Source of the DNA: Acetivibrio sp. MSJd-27
GTDB lineage: Bacteria > Bacillota > Clostridia > UMGS1840 > HGM11507
Length of the DNA: 64,000 nt
Assembly (NCBI RefSeq): GCF_018918095.1
Contig: NZ_JAHLPV010000012.1
Coordinates: 1-64,000, forward strand
Direction of reading: 5' to 3'
A program made the position numbers and the translations under genes. Under the pieces are notes generated by a model, which had not been told where the DNA came from, did no database searches, and saw only the letters and a list, made by a program, of their open reading frames with translations. Positions 45,673-53,778 of the stretch are shown piece by piece (the stretch's first letter is position 1; each line of letters starts with the position of its first letter).

Positions 45673-46347
45673 TTATTGTTCGAATCCTAAGAGTCCGGCA
45701 TAGTACTTCTGACAAAAATGCTGGCCAATAGAATAAATACCAGCGATTCGTTTTCTGCCGATATGAACTTTTGTTCCGACATGGCAGTATCCAAGCAGGC
45801 AGAAAGGAATTTTCGTAACAAGATCGTTTCCGTTTTCGAAACGCAGCGTTTTAAAAATACGTTTGTTATAGGAAGAAGCAAAGGCGCGATTCCCCACCCG
45901 GGGACAGCCAAATAAAAAAACTTCATAATCTTTTTTGGGAAAATGATATTGTAAATCAACAGCACATAAGACTGCCAGAGCCGCTCCATAAGAATGGCCT
46001 GTCAACTGTATTTTTTCAATATTCTCTGTGATACAGAATCGAATACAATCTCGAATTTGCCGTTTTTTATAACGTTCAATAAAACCTGAATGTACCCGAA
46101 TTCTTGAATTATGATTGTCATAGGGAATTTTCTTTTTCCAGAATTGAACATCGGTGATGAAATCTTTTAAAGAATCTGTCCCACGAAATGAAATACACAA
46201 TGTATTTCCCTTTTGACGGAGAATGCACTGTATATCTGTCTCAGGATCATCAATGACTTTAAGACGAATATTTGAACATTCGGGTTGAATCGCTTGATAG
46301 GCGATACCAGAATATTCAGCCATCTTTAAAATATCATTCTGAATCAT
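45673..46347 (-). CDS. Class 3 (fungal-type) lipase family protein
   Basis: A 224-residue alpha/beta hydrolase of the Lipase_3 family. The oxyanion/early motif SFRGTDSLKDF, the nucleophile elbow GHSYGAALA (Ser near residue 121), FGCPRVGNRAFA, the Asp in ENGNDLVTKIP and a C-terminal His (YSIGQHF) make up a full triad. There is no signal peptide, so it is predicted to be cytoplasmic or exported in an unconventional way. The ATG at 46347 follows AGGGTG by 6 nt; a GTG at 46356 lies in the ribosome site. Divergent from hppA. Substrate unknown (acylglycerol or phospholipid). Confidence 0.88.
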   Translation of the reverse strand: MIQNDILKMAEYSGIAYQAIQPECSNIRLKVIDDPETDIQCILRQKGNTLCISFRGTDSLKDFITDVQFWKKKIPYDNHNSRIRVHSGFIERYKKRQIRDCIRFCITENIEKIQLTGHSYGAALAVLCAVDLQYHFPKKDYEVFLFGCPRVGNRAFASSYNKRIFKTLRFENGNDLVTKIPFCLLGYCHVGTKVHIGRKRIAGIYSIGQHFCQKYYAGLLGFEQ

Positions 46348-46538
46348 AGTTATCACCCTATAAATGTTATATGGTCAAATCGGTTGAAAAAGACCGAAAA
46401 ACAGTATTTTCATGCGGTTTTGATCGAACTGTGCAATCCAGAAAAAATTTACCTTTTAAATTAATGGATTTTAATTGAAATAAAAAGAAATATATGTTAC
46501 TTTTAAATTATCATAAAATATAGGAGGGTTATACAGAA

Positions 46539-48671
46539 ATGGATTTATCGCTTTTAGCCCCGATTGGTTCGGTCATTGCTCTGCTGTTTGCGGTGTATCT
46601 TTCACGCAGAGTAATGAAGGAACCAGAAGGCACCGACCTGATGAAGAAGATTTCACTTGCCGTCCGCAAGGGGGCGAATGCGTATTTAAAACGGCAGTAT
46701 ACCGGTGTTTTGATTTTCTTCGGAATTATGTTTGTCATTTTGTTTATTCTGGCACTCAATGGATTTCTTACCCTGTTCGTTCCTTTTGCCTTTATTACTG
46801 GTGGTTTTTTCTCTGCGCTTTCCGGGTTTATCGGCATGAAAATTGCGACAGCTGCTAATGCGAGAACGGCGAATTCTGCGCATAAAAGTTTGAATTCTGG
46901 TTTGAAAGTTGCATTTTCTTCGGGTGCTGTAATGGGATTTGTTGTAGTGGGCTTAGGCTTACTTGATATTTCTTTCTGGTTCTTTTTCTTAAAATTTTGG
47001 TATGCTGATCCTGCTCATCTGAGTATGATTGCAGGGCAAAACATGGCGGATGCCCAGGTGCAGGCGATCACTTCCGCCATGCTTACATTCGGTATGGGAG
47101 CTTCTTCTATGGCTTTATTTGCCCGTGTTGGGGGCGGAATTTTTACCAAAGCAGCTGATGTTGGAGCTGACTTGGTCGGCAAAGTGGAAGCCGGAATTCC
47201 GGAGGACGATCCCAGGAATCCAGCGGTTATCGCAGATAACGTCGGAGACAATGTCGGCGATGTAGCGGGGATGGGCGCGGATTTATACGAGTCTTATGTA
47301 GGCTCTATTATCTCTACCGCCGCACTTGCTGTTGCCGCAGGACTTGGTTTCAAAGGAGTTACCATACCTATGATTATGGCGGCAGTGGGAATTCTGGCGT
47401 CCATTATTGGTACGTTCTTTGTCAGTACCAAAGAGGGGGCATCACAGAAAAATTTGCTGTCCGCATTGAGAAGGGGAACCTGGATCAGTGCCGGATTAGT
47501 TGCGATTGTTGCTTTCCCGCTGATTTACTTTGGATTGGGCGCTGATAAAATAGGATTTTACTTTGCGATTCTTTCCGGTTTGATTGCAGGCATTTTAATT
47601 GGGCTGACAACAGAATATTATACCTCGGACAGCTATAAGCCAACGCAAAAGCTTTCCGCCACCTCTTTGACAGGGCCTGCAACTATTATCATCGGAGGAC
47701 TTTCTCTGGGAATGCTGTCCACTGTTTTGCCAGTTATTATTGTCGGTATCTCTGTTTTAATTAGTTACACGGTATCCGGCGGTGCCGGAGGAATCGGTGA
47801 TTTTACATTTAATCAAGGTTTATATGGTGTAGGATTATCCGCTGTCGGTATGCTTTCGACACTTGGAATCACACTGGCAACGGACGCATATGGACCTGTG
47901 GCTGACAATGCAGGGGGGATTGCAGAAATGGCAGGTATGGGAGCAGATGTCCGCAAGCGAACGGATGCTTTGGATTCCCTTGGAAATACAACTGCAGCAA
48001 CCGGAAAGGGCTTTGCCATTGGATCCGCTGCTCTGACCGCTTTGACTTTAATCGCTTCTTTTGTCGCAGAGATCAAAGTTCTCGATCCGAACTTTCAATT
48101 TGAACTTACCATTTTGAATCCGCCTGTTCTGATTGGTTTGTTTGTGGGCGGGATGCTTCCATTTTTGTTTGCATCTCTCACAATGGATGCAGTGGGGCGC
48201 GCAGCACAAAGCATTGTAATTGAAGTACGTCGACAGTTTAAAGAAATTGTTGGGCTGATGGAAGGAAAAGCGGAACCGGATTACGAAAGTTGCGTTGATA
48301 TCTGTACGAGATCCGCACAGAAAGAAATGATTTTACCTGCTTTGATTGCAGTTATTTCACCGATTATAGTCGGGCTGATTTTAGGGGTGAACGGCATAGC
48401 AGGAATGCTGGCCGGCGCCACTGTTTCAGGTTTTATTTTGGCTGTCATGATGGCAAATTCGGGCGGAGCCTGGGATAATGCAAAAAAATATATCGAGAGC
48501 GGAAAACACGGCGGAAAGGGAAGCGATGCTCATAAAGCGGCAGTTGTTGGCGATACGGTTGGTGATCCGTTTAAGGACACATCCGGACCGTCTATCAATA
48601 TTCTAATTAAGTTGCTTTCTATGGTTTCCATTGTGTTCGCAAGCTTTATTTTAACGTTTCATATCTTTTAA
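46539..48671 (+). CDS. hppA: Membrane-bound ion-pumping pyrophosphatase
   Basis: A 710-residue protein with about 16 transmembrane helices. It hydrolyses pyrophosphate to pump H+ and/or Na+. Substrate-site motifs: DVGADLVGKVEAGIPEDDPRNP and NVGDNVGDVAGMGADLYES (read in parts), plus a second DNAGGIAEMAGM and GDTVGDPFKDTSGPS near the C-terminus. GNTTAATGKGFAIGSA has Ala where K+-independent enzymes have Lys, so this is a K+-dependent type, a group that includes Na+ pumps. AGGAGGG lies upstream of the ATG. Single-gene unit ending at a strong terminator. Confidence 0.95.
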   Translation: MDLSLLAPIGSVIALLFAVYLSRRVMKEPEGTDLMKKISLAVRKGANAYLKRQYTGVLIFFGIMFVILFILALNGFLTLFVPFAFITGGFFSALSGFIGMKIATAANARTANSAHKSLNSGLKVAFSSGAVMGFVVVGLGLLDISFWFFFLKFWYADPAHLSMIAGQNMADAQVQAITSAMLTFGMGASSMALFARVGGGIFTKAADVGADLVGKVEAGIPEDDPRNPAVIADNVGDNVGDVAGMGADLYESYVGSIISTAALAVAAGLGFKGVTIPMIMAAVGILASIIGTFFVSTKEGASQKNLLSALRRGTWISAGLVAIVAFPLIYFGLGADKIGFYFAILSGLIAGILIGLTTEYYTSDSYKPTQKLSATSLTGPATIIIGGLSLGMLSTVLPVIIVGISVLISYTVSGGAGGIGDFTFNQGLYGVGLSAVGMLSTLGITLATDAYGPVADNAGGIAEMAGMGADVRKRTDALDSLGNTTAATGKGFAIGSAALTALTLIASFVAEIKVLDPNFQFELTILNPPVLIGLFVGGMLPFLFASLTMDAVGRAAQSIVIEVRRQFKEIVGLMEGKAEPDYESCVDICTRSAQKEMILPALIAVISPIIVGLILGVNGIAGMLAGATVSGFILAVMMANSGGAWDNAKKYIESGKHGGKGSDAHKAAVVGDTVGDPFKDTSGPSINILIKLLSMVSIVFASFILTFHIF

Positions 48672-48690
48672 TCAGGTTGTTCTATGAGAA

Positions 48691-48730
48691 AATGCAGGGA
48701 AAAATGAAAGTTTTCCCTGCATTTTAATTT
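48691..48730 (+). terminator. Intrinsic terminator of hppA
   Basis: GCAGGGAAAA pairs with TTTTCCCTGC, 7-nt loop, followed by ATTTTAATTT. Confidence 0.85.
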
Positions 48731-48751
48731 ATAGTTGTCTTTAAATTTCTT

Positions 48752-48793
48752 AAAAATCAAAAAAGCTTTTGACAAAAGGTCAAAAGCTTTTTT
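48752..48793 (-). terminator. Intrinsic terminator of the tRNA-Leu gene
   Basis: AAAAGCTTTTGAC pairs with GTCAAAAGCTTTT around a 5-nt loop directly behind the tRNA CCA end. On the minus strand TTTTGATTTTT follows. Confidence 0.8.
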
Positions 48794-48879
48794 GGTGCCG
48801 CTGGCCGGAGTCGAACCGGCACGGTATCGCTACCGGCGGATTTTGAGTCCGCTACGTCTGCCAATTCCATCACAGCGGC
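48793..48879 (-). tRNA. tRNA-Leu (anticodon CAA)
   Basis: An 87-nt class II tRNA on the minus strand, with CCA encoded. The acceptor GCCGCTG pairs with CAGCGGC and the discriminator is A. The anticodon stem GCGGA/TCCGC encloses loop CTCAAAA, giving anticodon CAA (reads UUG). A long variable arm (GGTAGCGATACC) and the T arm GCCGGTTCGACTCCGGC are clear. tRNA-Leu reading UUG is a target of the MiaA/MiaB modification encoded in this window. Confidence 0.97.
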
Positions 48880-48908
48880 ATAAAATGTTATCTGTATTCA
48901 ACTATTAA

Positions 48909-48938
48909 ATAATAACACATATGAGACCTTGATGTCAA
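48909..48938 (-). promoter_or_regulatory. Predicted sigma-A promoter of tRNA-Leu
   Basis: On the minus strand exact TTGACA (48938-48933), 18 nt, TATTAT (48914-48909), 30 nt before the tRNA. Confidence 0.65.
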
Positions 48939-48957
48939 TATATATTTAAAAAAATAA

Positions 48958-48986
48958 TTGAAAAAATTTCTTTAATGGGATATAAT
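48958..48986 (+). promoter_or_regulatory. Predicted sigma-A promoter of murT-gatD
   Basis: TTGAAA (48958-48963), 17 nt, exact TATAAT (48981-48986). A leader of about 90 nt precedes murT. Confidence 0.65.
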
Positions 48987-49082
48987 ATCATAAGAGGATA
49001 TCAGTATAAATGCGAAGGCGCCAAATCGTCTTGGCTGTTGTACATAAATCAGAATCACAAAAGATGACGGAGAGAATACCTT

Positions 49083-50447
49083 ATGAATAGAATCAGACGG
49101 ATAGCAGCGGTTTGGACTTGTAAGCTACTTATCAAAATCGGAAAACTGGCAGGAAAAAAGGGGTCTTCCACACCAGGGATTTACGCATTGAAAATATATC
49201 CCGGAATTCTTGAAGATTTATCGAAACAGGTGAAGCATGAAATCATTGCAGTCTGCGGAACCAACGGGAAAACTACAACCAACAATCTTATTTGCTCTAT
49301 CTTGGAAAAGAAAGGCTATAAAGTGGTGTGCAATAAGGTTGGGGCAAATATGCTTCCAGGTGTTGTGACCGCGTTTATAGACAGTGCGGATTTATTTGGG
49401 AATCTGCATGCAGATTATGCTGCAATTGAGATGGACGAGGCCTCCTGTGTCAGAATATTTCCCCATTTCACACCCGATATTATGGTAATATCAAATCTGT
49501 TCCGTGATCAGCTGGATCGGTATGGCGAAATTGATATCACGGTTGATTTTTTGAAAAAAGCGCTGGCACTCACCAAAAATACTACGTTGATCATCAATGG
49601 CGATGACCCTATCTGTGCGACAATCGGAAAAGATTTCAATCAAAAAGTGATTACCTATGGGATCAGCGAGGATCTACAGATTCATCTGAATGAGACGAAG
49701 GAAGGGCAGTTTTGTGCATACTGCGGCAGCCGCCTTGCCTATGATTACTATCATTACAGCCAGCTTGGACAATATCATTGTGAGAGCTGTGGCTTTCAGC
49801 GGCCGGCGATCGATTATGAGGCAACACAGGTGGATATCCAAAACGGCCTGAAATTTACTGTGAATCAGAAAATGCGCATTGCGGTTGACTACCGCGGTTT
49901 TTACAATGTGTATAATATTTTGGCGGCACTGTGCACGGCGGACTGCCTGCACATTGACTTATCAGATATCAATGAAATCCTTTCAGACTATAAGCCGCAA
50001 ATTGGAAGAATGGAAAAGTTTGATCTGGGAAAACCGGTTATTTTAAATCTTTCCAAAAATCCGGCCGGTTTTAATCAGGGGATTTTTACCGTTTTATCGG
50101 ATACTCATACAAAAGACATTATTGTTATGATCAACGACAATGCGCAGGATGGAAAGGATATTTCATGGATTTGGGATGTTGATTTTGAGAAGCTGGATAA
50201 CGAGAAGGTGCACTCTCTCGGCTTCTGCGGCATTCGGAGATATGATGTCAATGTTCGGTTCAAGTATGCGGACTTTGAACGAAAGTCCTCCAAGGTTTAT
50301 GATGATTTGAAATCAGCCATAAAGGATATGATAAAAAAAGGCGGTGAGGTACTCTATATTTTGGTGAATTACACTGCTATTTTTCAAGCACAGGATATTT
50401 TGAAGGAATTGGAAGAGGAATACCGGAAAGGCGGTCTGGAAATATGA
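49083..50447 (+). CDS. murT: Lipid II isoglutaminyl synthase, Mur-ligase subunit MurT
   Basis: A 454-residue Mur-ligase-like subunit. With GatD it amidates the alpha-carboxyl of D-Glu in the lipid II stem peptide, using ATP and glutamine. The ATP loop is AVCGTNGKTTTNNL (about 56-69). A zinc ribbon is inserted with two CxxC pairs (CAYCGSRL...CESCGFQRP, about 209-240), typical of MurT. The C-terminal DUF1727 region (about 315-425) has NLSKNPAGFNQ. GGAGAG lies upstream of the ATG. Overlaps gatD by 4 nt. Confidence 0.96.
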   Translation: MNRIRRIAAVWTCKLLIKIGKLAGKKGSSTPGIYALKIYPGILEDLSKQVKHEIIAVCGTNGKTTTNNLICSILEKKGYKVVCNKVGANMLPGVVTAFIDSADLFGNLHADYAAIEMDEASCVRIFPHFTPDIMVISNLFRDQLDRYGEIDITVDFLKKALALTKNTTLIINGDDPICATIGKDFNQKVITYGISEDLQIHLNETKEGQFCAYCGSRLAYDYYHYSQLGQYHCESCGFQRPAIDYEATQVDIQNGLKFTVNQKMRIAVDYRGFYNVYNILAALCTADCLHIDLSDINEILSDYKPQIGRMEKFDLGKPVILNLSKNPAGFNQGIFTVLSDTHTKDIIVMINDNAQDGKDISWIWDVDFEKLDNEKVHSLGFCGIRRYDVNVRFKYADFERKSSKVYDDLKSAIKDMIKKGGEVLYILVNYTAIFQAQDILKELEEEYRKGGLEI

Positions 50448-51163
50448 AAATCACGATAGGACATTTTTATCCCGACCTGCTGAATTTATACGGGGACAGG
50501 GGAAATATTCTTGCCATAAAAAAACGCTGTGAATGGCGCGGAATAGAGACTGAAGTAAAGGAGTTCTCCATTGATGACGAAGTGGATTTCTCCGGACTGG
50601 ATATTGTTTTTCTAGGCGGCGGATCCGACAGGGAACAGCTTATTGTCTGCAAAAGACTTAAGGAAATTCAGAAAGATATCCTGGATTATGTGCAGGATAA
50701 CGGCGTCATTCTGGCAGTTTGCGGCGGTTATCAGTTGCTGGGCCATTATTATCAGCTGGAGAAGGAAAAGATAGAGGGTTTATCTGTTTTGGATATTTAT
50801 ACCATTGCAGGGCAGAAAAGATTGATTGACAATGTCATCCTAGAGACAGACTTTGGTTCCGTTGCAGGCTTTGAAAACCATGGAGGACGTACTTATATTG
50901 GTGATCACAAGCCTTTGGGTAAAGTCCTGTACGGCAACGGAAATAATGGGGAAGATGGGCAGGAAGGCGTTTTATACCGCAATGTTTTCGGTACCTATCT
51001 CCACGGGCCTATTTTGCCGAAAAATCCGAATCTGACAGATGAACTGATCGCAAGAGCTTTGACGCGCAAATACGGGACAGCTGCTTTGTCTCCTCTGGAC
51101 GATTGCATAGAAATACAGGCAAAGGAATATATTATTGAGAGATTCTTAAAAGAAAAGAGTTGA
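50444..51163 (+). CDS. gatD: Lipid II isoglutaminyl synthase, glutaminase subunit GatD
   Basis: A 239-residue class I glutamine amidotransferase, CobB/CobQ-like, which supplies ammonia to MurT. The nucleophile Cys is in ILAVCGGYQLLGHYY (about residue 93) and the catalytic His in TYLHGPILPKNP (about 188). ATGA overlap with murT; 4 nt to malQ. Together with the FemAB-type gene downstream it forms a peptidoglycan-modification neighbourhood. Confidence 0.96.
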   Translation: MKITIGHFYPDLLNLYGDRGNILAIKKRCEWRGIETEVKEFSIDDEVDFSGLDIVFLGGGSDREQLIVCKRLKEIQKDILDYVQDNGVILAVCGGYQLLGHYYQLEKEKIEGLSVLDIYTIAGQKRLIDNVILETDFGSVAGFENHGGRTYIGDHKPLGKVLYGNGNNGEDGQEGVLYRNVFGTYLHGPILPKNPNLTDELIARALTRKYGTAALSPLDDCIEIQAKEYIIERFLKEKS

Positions 51164-51167
51164 GATT

Positions 51168-52637
51168 ATGCGAAGAGCAGGCGTTTTGATGCCTATATTC
51201 TCACTGCCCGGTCCATTCGGAATCGGTGGATTCGGGGAAGAAGCCTATGGTTTCATTGATCGGATTGCTGAAATGGGGTTCCGGCTTTGGCAGCTGCTTC
51301 CGTTTACGATTGTCGGTGAGGGCAATTCTCCTTATTCCAGCATCAGTGTTTTTGCGGGAAACTATCTTTTTATCGATCCGCGCCAGCTTCAGGCGGAAGG
51401 GCTTCTCAGTGAAGAGGAGGTGCGGGAATGTATCTATCCGGGCACTCCGCATACGGCCGACTATCCGTTTGCCGGCGAAAAGAAATTATCTGTTTTAAGA
51501 AAAGCATTTTCCAGGCTGAATGGGGAGTCTCTCGAAAAAATAGAAATATTCTCAAAAGAGCAAGCTTGGCTTTCCGATTTTGCTCTTTTTATGTTTTTAC
51601 AGAAGAAATACAAGGGAATGTCCTGGAGGGAATGGGCGGAGGAAATCAAACGAGAACCTGCTGACAAAGACGAGCTTCTCTTCTGGATGTTTGTTCAATA
51701 TGTCTTTTTGAAACAATGGGAAAAGGTAAGAGAATATGGCAACCGGAAAGGCATTGCTTTTATTGGAGACATGCCGATTTATCCCTCCTTGGACAGCTGC
51801 GATGTATGGGCCAATGAGAACTTGTTTCAAATGGATCCCGAAACACATCAACCTCTTCAGGTAGCAGGAGTGCCGCCAGATTATTTTTCTGAAAACGGGC
51901 AGCTTTGGGGAAATCCGCTCTATGACTGGATGGAAATGAAGAAAGATGGATACTCCTGGTGGAAGCAGCGTTTTACTCATGCTTTTTCTATGTTTGATAT
52001 CATCCGAATCGATCATTTCCGCGCTTTTGCTTCTTACTGGGCGGTTCCGGCTGATTCTGTCAGCGCTAAAGAAGGGCATTGGGAAAGCGGTCCCGGAGTT
52101 TCTTTTTTTCACTCTGTCTGGGAAAATTGGAAGGATAAAATCATTGCAGAAGATTTGGGGAGTTATGGTCAGGACGTAGAAGCGCTTTTGGAAGCCACCA
52201 GTTTTCCAGGGATGCGGGTGATTCAATTTGCATTTACCCCTGGAGCGGACAGCATTCATCTGCCGCATCACTATCCTTTCCGCTGTGCCGCTTATATCGG
52301 GACGCACGACAACACCACCTTGCTCGGCTGGCTGTGGGAATCCAGTATGGAGGAAAGAGAATTTGCACTCCGCTATTGTGGGTTTCAAGACACAGACTGG
52401 GGAAGAGGCGGATATCATTCGCGTTCCTGCCGCAGTATTATTGAGACAGTATGGAAATCCTCGTCCGATACGGCAATCATTCCGATACAGGATATGTGCG
52501 GTTTTGGAAATGATGCCAGAATGAATCTTCCGGGAACCGAAAAGGACAATTGGAGATTCCGTGTGACGAAAGAAATTTTGGAGCAGATAGATCATGAATA
52601 TTTTAAGCATATCAATGCGCTTTATGGCAGGAAATAA
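51168..52637 (+). CDS. malQ: 4-alpha-glucanotransferase (amylomaltase)
   Basis: A 489-residue GH77 enzyme that transfers maltooligosaccharide units in glycogen/starch metabolism. Key segments: RRAGVLMPIFSLPGPFGIG, IGDMPIYPSLDSCDVWAN, the nucleophile Asp in IRIDHFRAF, the acid/base Glu in IAEDLGSYG and the third Asp in GTHDNTTLLGW. The length matches the family. It is placed behind murT-gatD by 4 nt, an operon that does not suggest a shared pathway; no other glycogen genes are nearby. Confidence 0.95.
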   Translation: MRRAGVLMPIFSLPGPFGIGGFGEEAYGFIDRIAEMGFRLWQLLPFTIVGEGNSPYSSISVFAGNYLFIDPRQLQAEGLLSEEEVRECIYPGTPHTADYPFAGEKKLSVLRKAFSRLNGESLEKIEIFSKEQAWLSDFALFMFLQKKYKGMSWREWAEEIKREPADKDELLFWMFVQYVFLKQWEKVREYGNRKGIAFIGDMPIYPSLDSCDVWANENLFQMDPETHQPLQVAGVPPDYFSENGQLWGNPLYDWMEMKKDGYSWWKQRFTHAFSMFDIIRIDHFRAFASYWAVPADSVSAKEGHWESGPGVSFFHSVWENWKDKIIAEDLGSYGQDVEALLEATSFPGMRVIQFAFTPGADSIHLPHHYPFRCAAYIGTHDNTTLLGWLWESSMEEREFALRYCGFQDTDWGRGGYHSRSCRSIIETVWKSSSDTAIIPIQDMCGFGNDARMNLPGTEKDNWRFRVTKEILEQIDHEYFKHINALYGRK

Positions 52638-52647
52638 GCCACAAATA

Positions 52648-52676
52648 TTTACTTTTTGGAAAAATCATGTTACAAT
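52648..52676 (+). promoter_or_regulatory. Predicted sigma-A promoter of the FemAB-type gene
   Basis: TTTACT (52648-52653), 17 nt, TACAAT (52671-52676), 33 nt before the start. Confidence 0.5.
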
Positions 52677-52709
52677 AAATACATTATGAAACGAATAGGG
52701 TGGTAACAG

Positions 52710-53777
52710 ATGTTTAAACTTTTGACTCCTGATAGAATAGATGAATTTCACAATTTTGTAGCAGGGTGTGAAAAGGGCAGTTTTATGCAGACAAAAATGT
52801 GGGCGGCGGTCAAAGACAACTGGATCAATGAGGTTGTTTTGTCAGTGGATGAAAATGATAAAATAAAAGGCGCTATGAGTTTGCTGATCCGCAAAGTTCC
52901 GTTTTTTAAAAATACGATCATGTACTCACCGCGCGGTCCCGTCTGCAATATCACAGATAAAGAGACTTTTGCGGAACTGATAGAGGGAGCAAAAGAAGTC
53001 GGTAAAAAATATAAAACCTATGTTCTGAAAATCGATCCGGATGTCCGGGCAGACAATCAGGAATTCCGGAAAATTTGCCTGGATTTAGGGTTTGAAATCA
53101 AAGGTGAAAATTCGAAAAACTTTGAGGGAATACAGCCTAAATTTGTCTTTCGGATGGATATCAAGGATAAAACTGAGGAAGAAATTTTTATGAGCTTTCA
53201 CTCCAAAACCAGATACAATGTCCGTCTGGCAGAACGAAAGGGTGTCAAAGTCCGAATCGGGAACAGGGATGATTTAAAACGGTTTCACGAAATTATGGAG
53301 GAAACTGGGCAGCGCGACGAATTTGTGGTAAGAACGCTTTCCTATTTTGAGAAGATGTATGACTGCCTTGCACCGGAGTATGCGCGGCTTTATATGGCGG
53401 AACATGAAGGAAAGGATATCGCGGGAACCTTTGCGATCTACTTTGGCGATAAGGTATGGTATCTGTATGGAGCAAGCTCCAACAGTGCGAGAAATGTTAT
53501 GCCGAATTATCTGCTGCAGTGGGAGATGATCAAGTGGGCCATTGAGAAAAAATGCCGCATCTACGATTTCAGAGGTGTGTCCGGCGATCTGGACGAATCC
53601 AATCCGCTTTACGGATTATACCGCTTCAAAAAAGGCTTTAACGGCGAGTTTACTGAATTTATCGGGGAATTGGAGCTGGTGTTTAATCCGATGCTGAATA
53701 AACTGGTGGACGCTTCGGAAAAAACGTTTCGGGAACTGCGCAGAAAAGTTTATCTTTTAAAAGGGAAGAAGAAATAG
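52710..53777 (+). CDS. FemAB-family peptidoglycan-bridge aminoacyltransferase
   Basis: A 355-residue cytoplasmic enzyme with two GNAT-like folds that adds an amino acid from aminoacyl-tRNA to the lipid II stem peptide. Signatures: GSFMQTKMWAAVKDNW, PRGPVCN, the central MSFHSKTRYNVRLAERKGV and the late YDFRGVSGDLDESNPLYGLYRFKKGFNG (residues about 288-315, read in parts). The long coiled-coil insertion of S. aureus FemA/B is absent, so it is closer to FemX/MurM-like clostridial proteins. Which residue is added is unknown. Next gene after 1 nt is alanine-racemase-like. Confidence 0.9.
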   Translation: MFKLLTPDRIDEFHNFVAGCEKGSFMQTKMWAAVKDNWINEVVLSVDENDKIKGAMSLLIRKVPFFKNTIMYSPRGPVCNITDKETFAELIEGAKEVGKKYKTYVLKIDPDVRADNQEFRKICLDLGFEIKGENSKNFEGIQPKFVFRMDIKDKTEEEIFMSFHSKTRYNVRLAERKGVKVRIGNRDDLKRFHEIMEETGQRDEFVVRTLSYFEKMYDCLAPEYARLYMAEHEGKDIAGTFAIYFGDKVWYLYGASSNSARNVMPNYLLQWEMIKWAIEKKCRIYDFRGVSGDLDESNPLYGLYRFKKGFNGEFTEFIGELELVFNPMLNKLVDASEKTFRELRRKVYLLKGKKK

Positions 53778-53778
53778 T

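Noticed and set aside
49010-49090. 26-codon upstream frame overlapping the murT start
   Set aside because: Starts with ATG and ends just inside murT, but the Shine-Dalgarno (AGAGGA) is 11-12 nt away and the peptide has no regulatory signature. Could be tested as a leader peptide, not strong enough to list.
51597-52610. 337-codon antisense frame in malQ
   Set aside because: Antisense to intact catalytic motifs of malQ, no start signal; the product resembles no family I know.
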